Shown here: positions 20,418-34,252 of the stretch, in pieces
How positions within the stretch are numbered: the first letter of the stretch is position 1
Layout of the letters: the number at the start of each line of letters is the position of its first letter
Assembly: GCA_017857255.1 (NCBI GenBank)
Contig: JAFMDL010000011.1
Location: 1-47,794 of the forward strand
Direction of reading: 5' to 3'
Length of the DNA: 47,794 nucleotides
Source of the DNA: Puniceicoccaceae bacterium
GTDB taxonomy: Bacteria > Verrucomicrobiota > Verrucomicrobiia > Opitutales > Coraliomargaritaceae
Position numbers and translations under genes: made by a program
The notes under the pieces: generated by a model
Seen by the model: only the letters and a program-made list of their open reading frames with translations
Databases searched by the model: none
What the model was told of the DNA's origin: nothing

Positions 20418-21020
20418 ATGAGCGACGACGCCCACAACAACGACGACGGCCACCACAGCTTGATGGTCAACAATAAGAAGCTACTGATGTGGCTCTTCCT
20501 TGGTTCTGACTGCATGTTCTTCGGCACCATGATTTCGACTCACCTGATATACCGTAAGTTATATCCCGAGTCCTACGACCCTACGTCGCTCTTCAGCCTA
20601 GAGCTTACCTCATTCTCAACGTTCATTTTGTTAATGAGTTCGTTCCTAATGGCACTCGCAGTATCTGCCATGCATAAAGGAGATATTAAGAGCTTCCGCC
20701 GCAACACCATCGGCGTGATCTTCTTCGGCCTAATCTTCCTCGGTTGCCAAGTATATGAGTTCACCGAGTTCGTCCATGCTGGTCTCACCTTAAGTAGTGG
20801 TACCTTCGGATCGACCTTCTACATGCTAACTGGTACGCACGGCGTGCACGTAGCAATTGGTGTCTTCTGGCTCATTTGCATGTATTTTTACTCATTTACG
20901 GGCAAGATGGATGCCCATCAAAGTGCCGTAGATGTTGAAATTGCTGGTCTGTACTGGCACTTTGTTGATATTGTTTGGATTATCATTTTCACCGCGATCT
21001 ACCTGATCGAATTTATTTAA
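20418..21020 (+). CDS. coxC: Cytochrome c oxidase subunit III
   Basis: A 200-residue, five-helix subunit III, the short form found in caa3 and quinol oxidases (no first two helices). Conserved features: [35 protein letters not shown] and [20 protein letters not shown]. The His-rich N-terminus ([12 protein letters not shown]) is unusual and could bind a metal, but no function is proposed. It lies 49 bases after coxA and just before the subunit IV gene. It stabilises subunit I and its proton uptake. Confidence 0.95.
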   Translation: MSDDAHNNDDGHHSLMVNNKKLLMWLFLGSDCMFFGTMISTHLIYRKLYPESYDPTSLFSLELTSFSTFILLMSSFLMALAVSAMHKGDIKSFRRNTIGVIFFGLIFLGCQVYEFTEFVHAGLTLSSGTFGSTFYMLTGTHGVHVAIGVFWLICMYFYSFTGKMDAHQSAVDVEIAGLYWHFVDIVWIIIFTAIYLIEFI

Positions 21021-21028
21021 GAAGCATT

Positions 21029-21370
21029 ATGTCTGACGCGCACTCTCCTTCCGAAACCGACCACAACGGCGAAGCACAAAAGTATCACGCTTTCATTAAC
21101 CTGGCGCTGGCATTGGCTGCGATTACTGGCGTTGAGCTAGTCTTGGTTTATCTACCGATCAACCAAGCCGTGATCTTCACGGTTCTGATTGCGCTTTCGC
21201 TGTTTAAATTTATCAGCGTGATCGCTTGGTTCATGCACTTGATTTACGACCGCCTGCTACTCACCCTAGCCTTTGGCACTGGGCTGGTCATTGCCACCGG
21301 TACTGTAATCGCTCTGATGTTTATTTTGGACCGCAGTTACGTCGATTTTGAAGCAATCACAGCGTTCTAA
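21029..21370 (+). CDS. Cytochrome c oxidase subunit IV (CtaF/prokaryotic type)
   Basis: A 113-residue protein with three transmembrane helices, matching the prokaryotic subunit IV family of caa3 and bo3 oxidases ([36 protein letters not shown]). I chose the ATG at 21029 ([14 protein letters not shown]), eight bases after the coxC stop; the longer frame from 20975 overlaps coxC out of frame. It is the last structural gene before a strong terminator, so the operon ends here and ctaG is separately transcribed or reached by read-through. Confidence 0.88.
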   Translation: MSDAHSPSETDHNGEAQKYHAFINLALALAAITGVELVLVYLPINQAVIFTVLIALSLFKFISVIAWFMHLIYDRLLLTLAFGTGLVIATGTVIALMFILDRSYVDFEAITAF

Positions 21371-21393
21371 TGTAAATCAGAGTTGAGATTTTC

Positions 21394-21427
21394 AAGGACG
21401 ATAGGCAACTATCGTCCTTTCTTTTTT
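21394..21427 (+). terminator. Rho-independent terminator of the cox operon
   Basis: A perfect 11-bp stem AAGGACGATAG/CTATCGTCCTT with a GCAA tetraloop is followed by TTCTTTTTT. It begins 23 bases after the subunit IV stop and ends 30 bases before ctaG. Confidence 0.92.
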
Positions 21428-21456
21428 ATAACGACTTCTGCAGCACATCAACCAAC

Positions 21457-22263
21457 ATGCAATTACACTGGCATACTGAGCCTCTGCTACTAATCACCAT
21501 CCTGCTGTTTGGTTGGCTCTACGCACTCGGAGTAGGTCCTTTGCGAGAGCGCATCGCGCCCAACACTGCGTTTTCACGTGGCCAAGCGATTCTCTTCTAT
21601 CTTGGGCTCATCAATGTCTATCTTGCGGTGGGCTCACCGCTGGATCAAATTGGTGAACAGTTTCTATTTTCCGCACACATGGTCCAACACATGCTGTTGA
21701 TCTACGTAAGCCCGGTCTTGTTCCTCTTCGGCACACCTGCATGGCTGATTGACTGGCTACTCAAACCGGAATGGCTGCGCAAAGTCATGCGTGTGCTGAC
21801 ACACCCCGTCTGTGGCGGCCTATTGTTCACCTTCGTCTACACCGTCTGGCACGTACCTGCTCTGTATGAAATGGCGCTGCATGATAAACGTATTCACGTG
21901 CTGGAGCATTGGACCATGTTTTCTCTCGGTCTACTGATGCTCTGGCCCTACCTCACTTTATCCAATCGCGTACCGCGCAGCAGCTACGGCATACGAATGC
22001 TCGCGATTTTCCTCCTGATGGTTGGTCAACTTCCAGTGTTTGCCTTCCTCACCTTCGCAGGCGAATCGATCTACCCGACCTACGCATGGGCACCGCGCAT
22101 CATCGACCTAGACCCGCTGAACGATCAAATTCTCGGTGGTATCATCATGAAAGTAGTAAATATGGGTTTTTCCCTTACAATTCTTGCAATATCCTTCTAC
22201 TTTTGGGCCCGCAGTGAAGAACAGGATGATCCAATCCGCCCAAACCCGCTAACCCAACCATAG
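21457..22263 (+). CDS. ctaG: Cytochrome c oxidase assembly protein CtaG (caa3 type)
   Basis: A 268-residue, seven-helix protein of the caa3_CtaG family, needed for caa3 oxidase assembly in Bacillus and distinct from the copper chaperone CtaG/Cox11. Conserved His-rich segments: [41 protein letters not shown] and [19 protein letters not shown]. The histidines may handle copper for CuB. It sits behind the cox terminator but on the same strand and 17 bases before the SLC13 gene, with which it may be co-transcribed. Confidence 0.93.
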   Translation: MQLHWHTEPLLLITILLFGWLYALGVGPLRERIAPNTAFSRGQAILFYLGLINVYLAVGSPLDQIGEQFLFSAHMVQHMLLIYVSPVLFLFGTPAWLIDWLLKPEWLRKVMRVLTHPVCGGLLFTFVYTVWHVPALYEMALHDKRIHVLEHWTMFSLGLLMLWPYLTLSNRVPRSSYGIRMLAIFLLMVGQLPVFAFLTFAGESIYPTYAWAPRIIDLDPLNDQILGGIIMKVVNMGFSLTILAISFYFWARSEEQDDPIRPNPLTQP

Positions 22264-22279
22264 CCTACCACCATATAAA

Positions 22280-24097
22280 ATGACTTGGGAAATAATATTT
22301 GTATTCGCACTCCTAGCTTTTGCGATCGTCAGTTTTATCTGGGAACGTATCTCGGCAGACCTCACTGCTGTGACCGTCTTTGGCGTACTGATTTTCGTCA
22401 GCATGCTGACCAAGAGTGACGAGCTTCCCGACTTGGAAGCGCTGTTGAATGTCTTCAGCAACTCCGCACCACTCACCATCGCCGCAATGTTTATCGTCAG
22501 TGGCGCGCTCGAACGCACCGGCGCAATTGACCTGATCACCAGCTACTTGCGCCGCATGGTCAAGCTGCCCTACCGGTTCTTCATGTTCATTATGGTAATC
22601 GGGGTGGCTGCGGTCTCGGCCTTTATCAACAATACACCAGTCGTCATCGTATTGATGCCTGTAGTACTCACACTTTCGCGCGAAATGGGTATCGCCTCTT
22701 CGAAGCTACTGATCCCACTCTCGTACGCATCTATATTCGGTGGCACCTGCACACTGCTCGGCACCAGTACCAACCTACTCGCCAGTGGCATCTTACTCGA
22801 CTCTGGCCATGCTCCAATAGGTATGTTCGAACTCGCTGCGGTGGGTCTACCAATCCTTGCTTGCGGCTCCCTTTATCTCGTCTTTTTCGGTAACAAATTG
22901 CTCCCGCACCGCGAAACACTGACTTCAATCCTCAGTGATGAAGAGCGGAAAGAATTCATGACGGAAGCATTCGTACGCGCCGGCTCAGAGCTAAAGGGAC
23001 AGACCGCACTAGAGAGCGGCATGCTCAAAGGTCGCGGCATTCGACTACTTGAAATCGTGCGGCAAGGTGTAGCCGTTAAAGGTGACCCGAAACGCACTAA
23101 GCTGGAAGTCGGGGATCGCCTCGTGCTCGCTTGTCGCCCGTCTGGCGTCGCTGAAGCCAACTCAATTAAAGGCATCAGCCTACATGGTCAAATTTCTGCT
23201 GGCCTAGAAACGATTGCTACCGATGAAGGCGCCCTCGTCGAAGGTGTCGTCGGCCCTCACGCCACAATCGCGGGGAAAACCCTTGGCGAAATCAACTTCC
23301 GCCAACGTTTCCGTATGGTTGTGGTTGCAGTACACCGCAAAGGGCATAACCAGCGCGACCGCCTCGACAGTCTGCGACTGCAGCCGGGTGACACCTTGCT
23401 GATGATGGGTTCTACAAAAGCGATCAACTCGCTCTCCAGCAGTGAAGAAATCATCCTACTGGACCGTCCGCGCCTGCCAGCACGTAGCGTTCGGGCAAAA
23501 ATGCCCATCGCCATTGCTGTGACAATCGGCATCGTCACCATGGCAACACTCAATCTCGTGCCAATTGTTGCAGCGGTTTCGCTGGGTGTCGCGTTACTAA
23601 TGCTCACCGGCTGCATGAAACCCAAAGATGCCTACGCATCTGTCGAATTCAGCATCCTAATGATCATTTTTGGCATGCTTGCACTCGGACAAGCCATGGA
23701 CTCCACCGGAGCGAGCCTCATGATCGCCGAAAGCATGATTCACTTCGTGCAGAACTTTGCCCCTGAACATCTGCAAAATGTACTCATACTCGCATTTGTC
23801 TACATCATCACATCAACCTTTACCGAATTCCTATCCAACAATGCCGCGATTGCACTCATGGTGCCGATTGCCTTGGGCATTGCGACGACGCTCGGGATCG
23901 ATCCACGCCCGCTGGTTGTGGGTGCATGTATCGCCGCATCCGCGAGCTTCGCCACTCCAATCGGCTACCAGACCAACACTTATGTGTATGGCGTCGGTGG
24001 TTACCGCTTTTTTGACTTCACCAAGGTCGGCCTACCGCTGAACATTATCTGCTTCATCGTGACCGTGTCTGTAGTGCCGATCTTCTGGAGCTTTTAA
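22280..24097 (+). CDS. SLC13-family permease with two TrkA-C (RCK) domains
   Basis: A 605-residue ion-transporter-superfamily carrier. Two membrane halves (about residues 1-200 and 410-605) flank a cytoplasmic pair of TrkA-C domains (about 225-300 and 310-385, with [12 protein letters not shown] and [12 protein letters not shown]). The hairpin and SNT-type motifs [15 protein letters not shown] and [16 protein letters not shown] are those of DASS/SLC13 transporters; [13 protein letters not shown] is the paired 'GTstN' site. Substrates in the family are sulfate, dicarboxylates or similar anions, usually with Na+. The convergent Rrf2 gene could hint at sulfur metabolism, but that is only inference. 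Confidence 0.9.
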   Translation: MTWEIIFVFALLAFAIVSFIWERISADLTAVTVFGVLIFVSMLTKSDELPDLEALLNVFSNSAPLTIAAMFIVSGALERTGAIDLITSYLRRMVKLPYRFFMFIMVIGVAAVSAFINNTPVVIVLMPVVLTLSREMGIASSKLLIPLSYASIFGGTCTLLGTSTNLLASGILLDSGHAPIGMFELAAVGLPILACGSLYLVFFGNKLLPHRETLTSILSDEERKEFMTEAFVRAGSELKGQTALESGMLKGRGIRLLEIVRQGVAVKGDPKRTKLEVGDRLVLACRPSGVAEANSIKGISLHGQISAGLETIATDEGALVEGVVGPHATIAGKTLGEINFRQRFRMVVVAVHRKGHNQRDRLDSLRLQPGDTLLMMGSTKAINSLSSSEEIILLDRPRLPARSVRAKMPIAIAVTIGIVTMATLNLVPIVAAVSLGVALLMLTGCMKPKDAYASVEFSILMIIFGMLALGQAMDSTGASLMIAESMIHFVQNFAPEHLQNVLILAFVYIITSTFTEFLSNNAAIALMVPIALGIATTLGIDPRPLVVGACIAASASFATPIGYQTNTYVYGVGGYRFFDFTKVGLPLNIICFIVTVSVVPIFWSF

Positions 24098-24208
24098 AAC
24101 CTAGCCTCGGAATGTAGGCTGGATTCGCGCTGATCTGCCTGACTGTCGATCACAACCCTGAATGACCTCACAGCCGTACTCAGTCCCAGCGTTTACTTTC
24201 GTACTGGT

Positions 24209-24649
24209 TCAGATGTAATACATGTCGTTGGTATCCTCCACTACGAAGGCTTCTAAGGTGTAACTGCTGATCTTCTTCTCAAATTCGACGCCGATCTCAG
24301 ACCAGATGTGCGCGACGCGCTTACCTGAATGCCCAGTATCTTCAAAATTGCGTTCCAACAGCTCGCCATCAACTGCCGTGACGATCTCGTTCAAACCAAT
24401 ACGCTCGGGCCCTTTTGATAAAGCATAACCACCTTGCTTGCCGCGCTTACTGACGATGAGCCCGGCATTTCTCAACTCATTTAAAATCTGCACCAGGTAG
24501 TTTGCTGGGATCTTTTCAGCCTCCGCCAACTCATCGATATGAGCCAACTTATCTTGTCCGTGCGTGCGCGCCAATTGCGCTAACACGCGGCAGGCATATT
24601 CTAGTTTATGAGAGAGTTTCACAGCACTTAAGTTAGGCTCTTGACTCAA
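24209..24649 (-). CDS. Rrf2-family transcriptional regulator
   Basis: A 146-residue winged-helix regulator of the Rrf2 family: LSHKLEYACRVLAQLA, then the recognition region IPANYLVQILNELRNAGLI and the wing SKRGKQGGYALSK. It lacks the three-Cys cluster that holds the 2Fe-2S centre in IscR, NsrR and RsrR; the only Cys is in the first helix. It is therefore more like CymR-type, cluster-free members that read cysteine or sulfur status through partner proteins. It is transcribed away from gyrB and convergent with the SLC13 gene, which may be its target. Confidence 0.9.
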   Translation of the reverse strand: MSQEPNLSAVKLSHKLEYACRVLAQLARTHGQDKLAHIDELAEAEKIPANYLVQILNELRNAGLIVSKRGKQGGYALSKGPERIGLNEIVTAVDGELLERNFEDTGHSGKRVAHIWSEIGVEFEKKISSYTLEAFVVEDTNDMYYI

Positions 24650-24736
24650 GAAGTAAACTTGAATCTGAGTCCCTTTTCTTTACGCACAGAAAAAGCCACA
24701 TAACCTGCTGACAGACATCATGATAAGATACATTAA

Positions 24737-27355
<2,619 letters not shown>

Positions 27356-27431
27356 TTATAGAGAACCAAATGAACCACGGAACGAAGCTACCTAGCTTCC
27401 AACTGCCAGCTTCTAACTCCTTTTAAAGAAC

Positions 27432-29960
<2,529 letters not shown>

Positions 29961-30003
29961 GTCTGCGACCAAAGACGTAAGCGCAAAATAACAATTCCAA
30001 ACA

Positions 30004-30037
30004 AAAGGCCGCCCCAACAAGGGGTGGCCTTTTTCTT
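30004..30037 (+). terminator. Rho-independent terminator of gyrBA
   Basis: The stem AAAGGCCGCCCC/GGGGTGGCCTTT has one G-T wobble and an AACAA loop, and is followed by TTCTTT. It starts 43 bases after the gyrA stop. Confidence 0.9.
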
Positions 30038-30177
30038 TGGGAGCTCACGCACACTCCACAGCTCACCTACAACTATTTATAAGCGATTCAATGCAGTACC
30101 GATTCTGTCAATGGTGTAACTCAGCCAATAATGCTCCACGAGTGACCCATTAGACGGTAATCGAATCTTGCCACTTC

Positions 30178-30197
30178 TTATTAGACTCATCTAATAA
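30178..30197. promoter_or_regulatory. Perfect dyad upstream of the TIR gene (site 1)
   Basis: TTATTAGA-CTCA-TCTAATAA is an 8+4+8 perfect inverted repeat about 145 bases before the TIR gene start, in AT-rich sequence beyond the gyrA terminator. It has the shape of an operator for a dimeric repressor. No T-tract follows, so it is not a terminator. Confidence 0.4.
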
Positions 30198-30211
30198 ACG
30201 TCATTTATTAC

Positions 30212-30234
30212 TGATTCCTGTAAACAAGGAATCA
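30212..30234. promoter_or_regulatory. Perfect dyad upstream of the TIR gene (site 2)
   Basis: TGATTCCT-GTAAACA-AGGAATCA is an 8+7+8 perfect inverted repeat just 14 bases after site 1. A possible -10 hexamer, TACAAT, lies at 30277-30282, downstream of both sites. The 300-base gap between gyrA and the TIR gene holds nothing else I recognise. Confidence 0.4.
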
Positions 30235-30342
30235 TAAGACACTCACTAAATCAATGCTCTGAAAACCGAAAGCTAATACAATAACTCAATCCCGAGTAAT
30301 TGGTAACGCACCAGACACTGATCTGCAAAAGAACAGAAATCC

Positions 30343-31134
30343 ATGAGTATAGAATTCCTAAATACAGACTATGATAAGGTGAGTTATCTCATGAATCTCC
30401 TAATGGCTTATGCCACGGGAAAGGATGCAGATGACAGCGAATATCAGCATCTCAGAAATGAGCTACTGCAGAAAGAACATATTACTGGCTTGTTGCCAAA
30501 CTGGGTCAAAACCCACAGAAGTCTAAACTCTTTCTGGGGCTTCATAAAAGAGAAATTCGGAACATATGCTGATCGGAGACGATATCTCAATGAGGAGTTT
30601 GAAGAGGTACTAAACCTTCTTGAGTTCGGTGAAAGCGCAGCAGCGAATGAAAAAACTACAGTGGCTTCAGCAAGCGTATCGATACCCACCAAAACTCAAA
30701 AAAAGAAAGTATTCATCGTTCACGGGAGAGATAACAATGCAAAACAAGAGGTCGCACGTCATGTTGAAAGTGTTGGCCTAGAGGCGCTCATACTACACGA
30801 AAAAGCAAGTAGTGGGATGACCATAATAGAAAAGATTAAACACTATTCAGATGAAGCCGACTTTGCCTTAGTATTATACACGGCGTGTGATCTCGGGAGG
30901 GGCATTCACGAGAAGCATGTGCCCCCAAAGAATCGGGCAAGACAGAATGTAGTCTTTGAGCATGGATACCTCATGGCGAAACTAGGACGAAAGAACGTAT
31001 GCGCACTAGTGAAAGATGAGATTGAGACACCGAATGATATCAGCGGTGTTGTTTACGCCAAACTAGATGAGGCTGGAGCTTGGAAAATTGAAGTTAACAA
31101 GGAACTTAAAGCATGCGGGTACGAATTGACCTAA
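30343..31134 (+). CDS. TIR-like nucleotide-binding effector (CAP12/Pycsar-type TIR family)
   Basis: A 263-residue predicted NAD-hydrolase-type protein. Residues about 1-95 are helical (LRNELLQKEHITGLLPNWV, YADRRRYLNEEFEEVLNLLE), a pattern like the N-terminal sensor domains of AbiJ-type abortive-infection proteins. After a Thr/Ser/Lys linker, the TIR-like domain starts at KKKVFIVHGRDNNAKQEVAR and contains SSGMTIIEKIKHYSDEADFA, with Glu 163 the likely catalytic residue. It then reads ARQNVVFEHGYLMAKLGRKN. Related bacterial TIR proteins degrade NAD when triggered, often by cyclic nucleotides. No cyclase is visible here. It stands alone on the + strand, convergent with the SIR2/lipase operon. Family is fairly sure; trigger unknown. 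Confidence 0.85.
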   Translation: MSIEFLNTDYDKVSYLMNLLMAYATGKDADDSEYQHLRNELLQKEHITGLLPNWVKTHRSLNSFWGFIKEKFGTYADRRRYLNEEFEEVLNLLEFGESAAANEKTTVASASVSIPTKTQKKKVFIVHGRDNNAKQEVARHVESVGLEALILHEKASSGMTIIEKIKHYSDEADFALVLYTACDLGRGIHEKHVPPKNRARQNVVFEHGYLMAKLGRKNVCALVKDEIETPNDISGVVYAKLDEAGAWKIEVNKELKACGYELT

Positions 31135-31257
31135 TCAAACGCGAGAGCAGATCAAAGCAGAGTAATTAACCCCGAGTCGTTGCGCTCCACTGCGTGGTCA
31201 TCCTCGACGTAAGGATCATTTTAGTACCAAAAAAATCTTTTATCATGCCTATGGCCT

Positions 31258-31725
31258 TCACTTCAGCTTATTCACTCTTTGAGAATCTGCATTTGTCTTG
31301 AATAATACCTCGAAGACTTCCTGCAACTTGTCGGTCGTAGTTTTAGAAAACCAACCTCCCAGTAAACTAATTGCAGTCACTCCATACGGATTCACTGCAT
31401 CAATCGTACCTAGCAAACCAGCCTTGAGCGTTAGGAAAATAGCCAGCGCTAAAATGCCTCCGATGATTGGACGCACTAAAAACCACACAGCCCAGGATGC
31501 GATAAATTTCTGATTACCAAGATAGGAACTTAGTGACTGTGCCGCATGTAAAAAACTGCCACAGATTCCTGAGAACAGAGCGATTAACATAAAGCCCTGA
31601 TCATTACTCAACCCACCAATAAAGACGATCGGGCTGGCACTAGTATCAGGGAAAAAACAAATCAAGTAGCCCGCAGACATGCAACCGACTAGATATAAAT
31701 AAACCACTAATAATCCTGCAACCAT
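31258..31725 (-). CDS. Small three-helix membrane protein of the SIR2/lipase operon
   Basis: A 155-residue membrane protein. Predicted helices lie near residues 2-25 (VAGLLVVYLYLVGCMSAGYL), 45-65 and 73-104 (FLVRPIIGGILALAIFLTLK). A short soluble region follows, NPYGVTAISLLGGWFSKT then DKLQEVFEVLF. The 'vRPiiG...aGLL...NPYG..ai..l.G.fS..t.dKLqEvFe.LF' pattern seems familiar from membrane proteins of other accessory islands, but I cannot name a family. It is the last gene of the - strand operon, 66 bases after the previous one, and would be a natural membrane anchor or pore partner. Function unknown. Confidence 0.7.
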   Translation of the reverse strand: MVAGLLVVYLYLVGCMSAGYLICFFPDTSASPIVFIGGLSNDQGFMLIALFSGICGSFLHAAQSLSSYLGNQKFIASWAVWFLVRPIIGGILALAIFLTLKAGLLGTIDAVNPYGVTAISLLGGWFSKTTTDKLQEVFEVLFKTNADSQRVNKLK

Positions 31726-31791
31726 CTGTTGTTTCCTGTTCTAATTAAAAATTAATGTTATATGCTGCCGATTCATTCGGTCATTGATGAC

Positions 31792-32187
31792 TTACTCTTC
31801 AGGAAGAATCCGTGTCGCTAAGTGAACCGCAATGGTGCTCTGTTTTTGTTTCGATTTGAAAATGAGCCCCTTGCGTTTCATGTCGACCGACTTGAACTCC
31901 ACTTTAATATCCACTGCTGCATTGTGTGCCGCCTGAATCAACTTACCCGAATCATCCATCACTGGCTTTAAGCCCTCGCGGACATTTTGGACGGTACGAG
32001 CAAACAGCTCTGCAACTCCGGATTCCTCATCGATCAGGGTATCGGCTGGTAAGCCACTAACCTTCAAAATCGCGGCAACAGGATCTTGATCTGCATCCAC
32101 ATTCACTCCCAACTTCTCAGCAAGCACACGCTGCTCATCACGGCGTCGACTCCTACTCAAGCGAGGATTGTTTCGGTAACGACTCAT
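31792..32187 (-). CDS. Small basic-N-terminus protein of the SIR2/lipase operon
   Basis: An unknown 131-residue protein. The start MSRYRNNPRLSRSRRRDEQ gives a strongly basic N-terminus. The middle is helical (GVAELFARTVQNVREGLKPV), and the C-terminus is beta-like (VDIKVEFKSVDMKRKGLIFK). Its ATG overlaps the TGA of the gene before it (ATGA), which fixes this start over a longer frame reaching 32235 and shows translational coupling. The C-terminal beta segment resembles that of the DUF2589-like neighbour, so the small proteins may form one complex. No known domain is recognised. Confidence 0.65.
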   Translation of the reverse strand: MSRYRNNPRLSRSRRRDEQRVLAEKLGVNVDADQDPVAAILKVSGLPADTLIDEESGVAELFARTVQNVREGLKPVMDDSGKLIQAAHNAAVDIKVEFKSVDMKRKGLIFKSKQKQSTIAVHLATRILPEE

Positions 32188-32504
32188 GTTACGCCTCTCC
32201 CCAATGGTTGCGCTTCGGGTGATACATTTAAACAAAGCTTACCAGTGAGTGTCATTTGATGCGCGCCAGCAGCATCGACCAAAATTGAATCAAAAGTGGA
32301 CACTCCATCATTTTCGGCGGCGGTCAACGCTGCAACCGGTGTGAAATTAAACTGCACACTAAATGTGAGGTCATCTGCAATCAGAGCACGAGAACTACCC
32401 GGCAATACCAGTAGTGAATCGTCCTGTACTCGACTGATTTCACGCTGTAGAGTACTTAACATGTCACTCAACGGAATAGGTTGGTCAAAATCTGCTTCAG
32501 CCAT
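32184..32504 (-). CDS. Trypco2-like small protein of the SIR2/lipase operon
   Basis: A 106-residue protein. The start PIPLSDMLSTLQREISRVQ, followed by a beta-rich part (TFSVQFNFTPVAAL ... HQMTLTGKLCLNVSP), resembles trypco2 (trypsin-co-occurring domain 2). That domain was described from bacterial conflict systems with peptidase, TIR or SIR2 effectors. The match is pattern-level only. Its stop overlaps the next ATG, and it begins 15 bases after the DUF2589-like gene, so the small proteins are made together. It could be an adaptor or sensor subunit. Confidence 0.6.
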   Translation of the reverse strand: MAEADFDQPIPLSDMLSTLQREISRVQDDSLLVLPGSSRALIADDLTFSVQFNFTPVAALTAAENDGVSTFDSILVDAAGAHQMTLTGKLCLNVSPEAQPLGRGVT

Positions 32505-32519
32505 ATCAACCTCCTCTAA

Positions 32520-33032
32520 TTATGCAGCAGGTAAGCTCGGACGCGTGGCCAAATCTTTACCCAACAGCGTCACTGCCGCGTCTAGATCGGCAACCGAAAC
32601 CGCGCTCTGCTTTGATGCTTTTAAATAGTCTGTTAGGCTGAATGCTTTATTCGACAATACGAATTCCGTCGACGCCTGAAAGACGCTCTCTTCGGACTTG
32701 CGTGAGGTAAAACCAAACGCCCCGGACGCATGTATCGGACCTAATGTTAAGCCCGCAGATAAGCCTCCGCTCGATTCTTTGACGCCTGCTATCCGCATCG
32801 TTAGTGAAGTACTTATATTACCTTCCAGTCGCACGGTGGGCACATACAAATCGATTAAATCACTCAAATTAGCATCATTCATAAAAGCCGATGCACCATC
32901 GGTGTGAATCTCTTTAATCATTTTAAGCCGCTGAATCCAGAGCTCTAAATAATCACGCTCGGCATCAATCACTGCTTTGAGCGGGGCGGTAAACAAGTTG
33001 GAATAGGCATCACTAATAGATAAGTTAGACAT
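32520..33032 (-). CDS. DUF2589-like protein of the SIR2/lipase operon
   Basis: A 170-residue protein. LFTAPLKAVIDAERDYLELW is close to the opening of DUF2589 proteins ('aPL.Avv.Aq..la'). The following LSDLIDLYVPTVRLEGNIS, then TSLTMRIAGVKES, fits their beta-rich core. The C-terminal half is Gly/Ser-rich (SSGGLSAGLTLGPIHASGAF) and then helical. DUF2589 has no established function, but such proteins often sit next to similar small genes. It lies 47 bases after the SIR2 gene; an A/T-rich gap with an inverted-repeat arm separates them. Role unknown. Confidence 0.6.
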   Translation of the reverse strand: MSNLSISDAYSNLFTAPLKAVIDAERDYLELWIQRLKMIKEIHTDGASAFMNDANLSDLIDLYVPTVRLEGNISTSLTMRIAGVKESSGGLSAGLTLGPIHASGAFGFTSRKSEESVFQASTEFVLSNKAFSLTDYLKASKQSAVSVADLDAAVTLLGKDLATRPSLPAA

Positions 33033-33051
33033 CTGTATTTTTCGTTTTTTA

Positions 33052-33064
33052 GTTTAGTTTTAGT
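33052..33064. repeat. Left arm of a 13-bp inverted repeat flanking lipase-SIR2
   Basis: GTTTAGTTTTAGT here is the exact reverse complement of 35838-35850. The two copies bracket the SIR2 and lipase genes and nothing else. The arm lies in the 47-base gap before the DUF2589-like gene, an AT-rich region where chance matches are more likely. Confidence 0.4.
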
Positions 33065-33079
33065 TTAAAATAAGAGTTT

Positions 33080-34228
33080 TCACGGCGATTTGATCGCTCT
33101 GCAGAACGGTTCAATCTCATCATGACTTTCATACCAGATAGGTATGATTCCCATATTCTTTAAGACACCCTCTTGCTGCGCTTTGGTTCGATTTGATAAT
33201 TCTTCAACAATGCCGCGTATCTGTGTCGCATAACTCGTTCCTTTGACTCCATGTATACCTTGAACGGTCTTGCTGCTTTTACGCTTACGCTCATCGATCT
33301 CTAAAGCGCGTTCATGAATCAATCTCGATTGTTCGTCGTCCGGCAATTCAACATCAGGTGCCTGCAATAAAGCATAAATACGGACTGGCAATGGCGAGCT
33401 AGCTAAAGAATCGAGTAATCGCCTGATGTTTCGATCTGACAACGACAAACCAACCATTAAACCAACCGTACCGGACATCGAAGATAATTGAATCAAGTTT
33501 GACCAATGGTAAGGGTCCATACTTACGCGGTGGTACTGTTCTTCGGTAAAAATCACTTCGTCTTCATTCGAACCAACTGCCAAATCAGGCGGTAAAAATC
33601 CGTGTGGATGAAAAATAGGTAATACATTTGGGTTCAACTCCTCTTGACTGAAAACACTTTGATATGCTCTGCGATCATGACTATTGAGAGATACGTCATT
33701 CAGTAAGATTTCAAGCAATGCATCATAATTATAGGTGACCACGGACTTGACTCCCGAAGATTGACCACGACAGAGCTCATACACTCCACGCAGTGTTGGA
33801 TTAGTAAGATAAAGACCCTCCGCATCAAAGCTATCATAGCCATGCACCGTAGCCCTATCTAACTCACTGATATAACCGTTATACAAAAGGGTCCGAAGGT
33901 CCTTGGTAAAATCATTTGGCTTTTCAAGTTCGCGCACATAGATGTCTCGAATTTTTCTAGCTGTAATTTCAAGAGGCTCGGATTCATGCTTTTTCAAATA
34001 CTCTGCAATCGCTTGAAGGTAATTAATGAATGGGTTCCACTTCAACCACTTGTCCTCCTTGTTGAGCACAAATGCATACATCATGTAAACAAGCTGATCC
34101 CATGCTGGTAAATTGCTTGCTACAGACACACCCGCCCCAAGGTACAGCGTCAAATTAGATGCTTGGTACGCCTGCCGCAACGCATGGCGAGCCTCACTAT
34201 AATTCTCAGACTGTGAGATCGTACCCAT
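33080..34228 (-). CDS. SIR2-like (SIR2_2-type) putative NADase effector
   Basis: A 382-residue protein with a bacterial-defence-type SIR2 fold. The NAD-binding loop LYLGAGVSVASNLPAWDQL is at residues 28-46 (GAGVS 31-35), TYNYD at 165-169, the likely catalytic His in FHPHGF (His 207 or 209), and a late GLSLSDRNIRRLLDSL. SIR2 proteins of this class (as in Thoeris ThsA, DSR and SIR2-Ago systems) deplete NAD during phage infection. The C-terminal 70 residues (RSRLIHERALEIDERKRKSS region onward) are helical, basic and possibly regulatory. It follows the lipase gene after 24 bases. Whether it hydrolyses NAD or only binds it is untested. Confidence 0.85.
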   Translation of the reverse strand: MGTISQSENYSEARHALRQAYQASNLTLYLGAGVSVASNLPAWDQLVYMMYAFVLNKEDKWLKWNPFINYLQAIAEYLKKHESEPLEITARKIRDIYVRELEKPNDFTKDLRTLLYNGYISELDRATVHGYDSFDAEGLYLTNPTLRGVYELCRGQSSGVKSVVTYNYDALLEILLNDVSLNSHDRRAYQSVFSQEELNPNVLPIFHPHGFLPPDLAVGSNEDEVIFTEEQYHRVSMDPYHWSNLIQLSSMSGTVGLMVGLSLSDRNIRRLLDSLASSPLPVRIYALLQAPDVELPDDEQSRLIHERALEIDERKRKSSKTVQGIHGVKGTSYATQIRGIVEELSNRTKAQQEGVLKNMGIIPIWYESHDEIEPFCRAIKSP

Positions 34229-34252
34229 ATTACTTATAGCAAAAATTCTGGC

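Noticed and set aside
24209-24649. Rrf2 protein as IscR/NsrR with an Fe-S cluster
   Set aside because: The required three-Cys cluster is absent; only one Cys, in the first helix, is present.
31135-31257. Insertion-sequence or transposon end between the TIR gene and the operon
   Set aside because: No transposase remnant, terminal inverted repeat or target duplication is visible; only a weak 5-bp hairpin ATCCT/AGGAT near 31199-31216.
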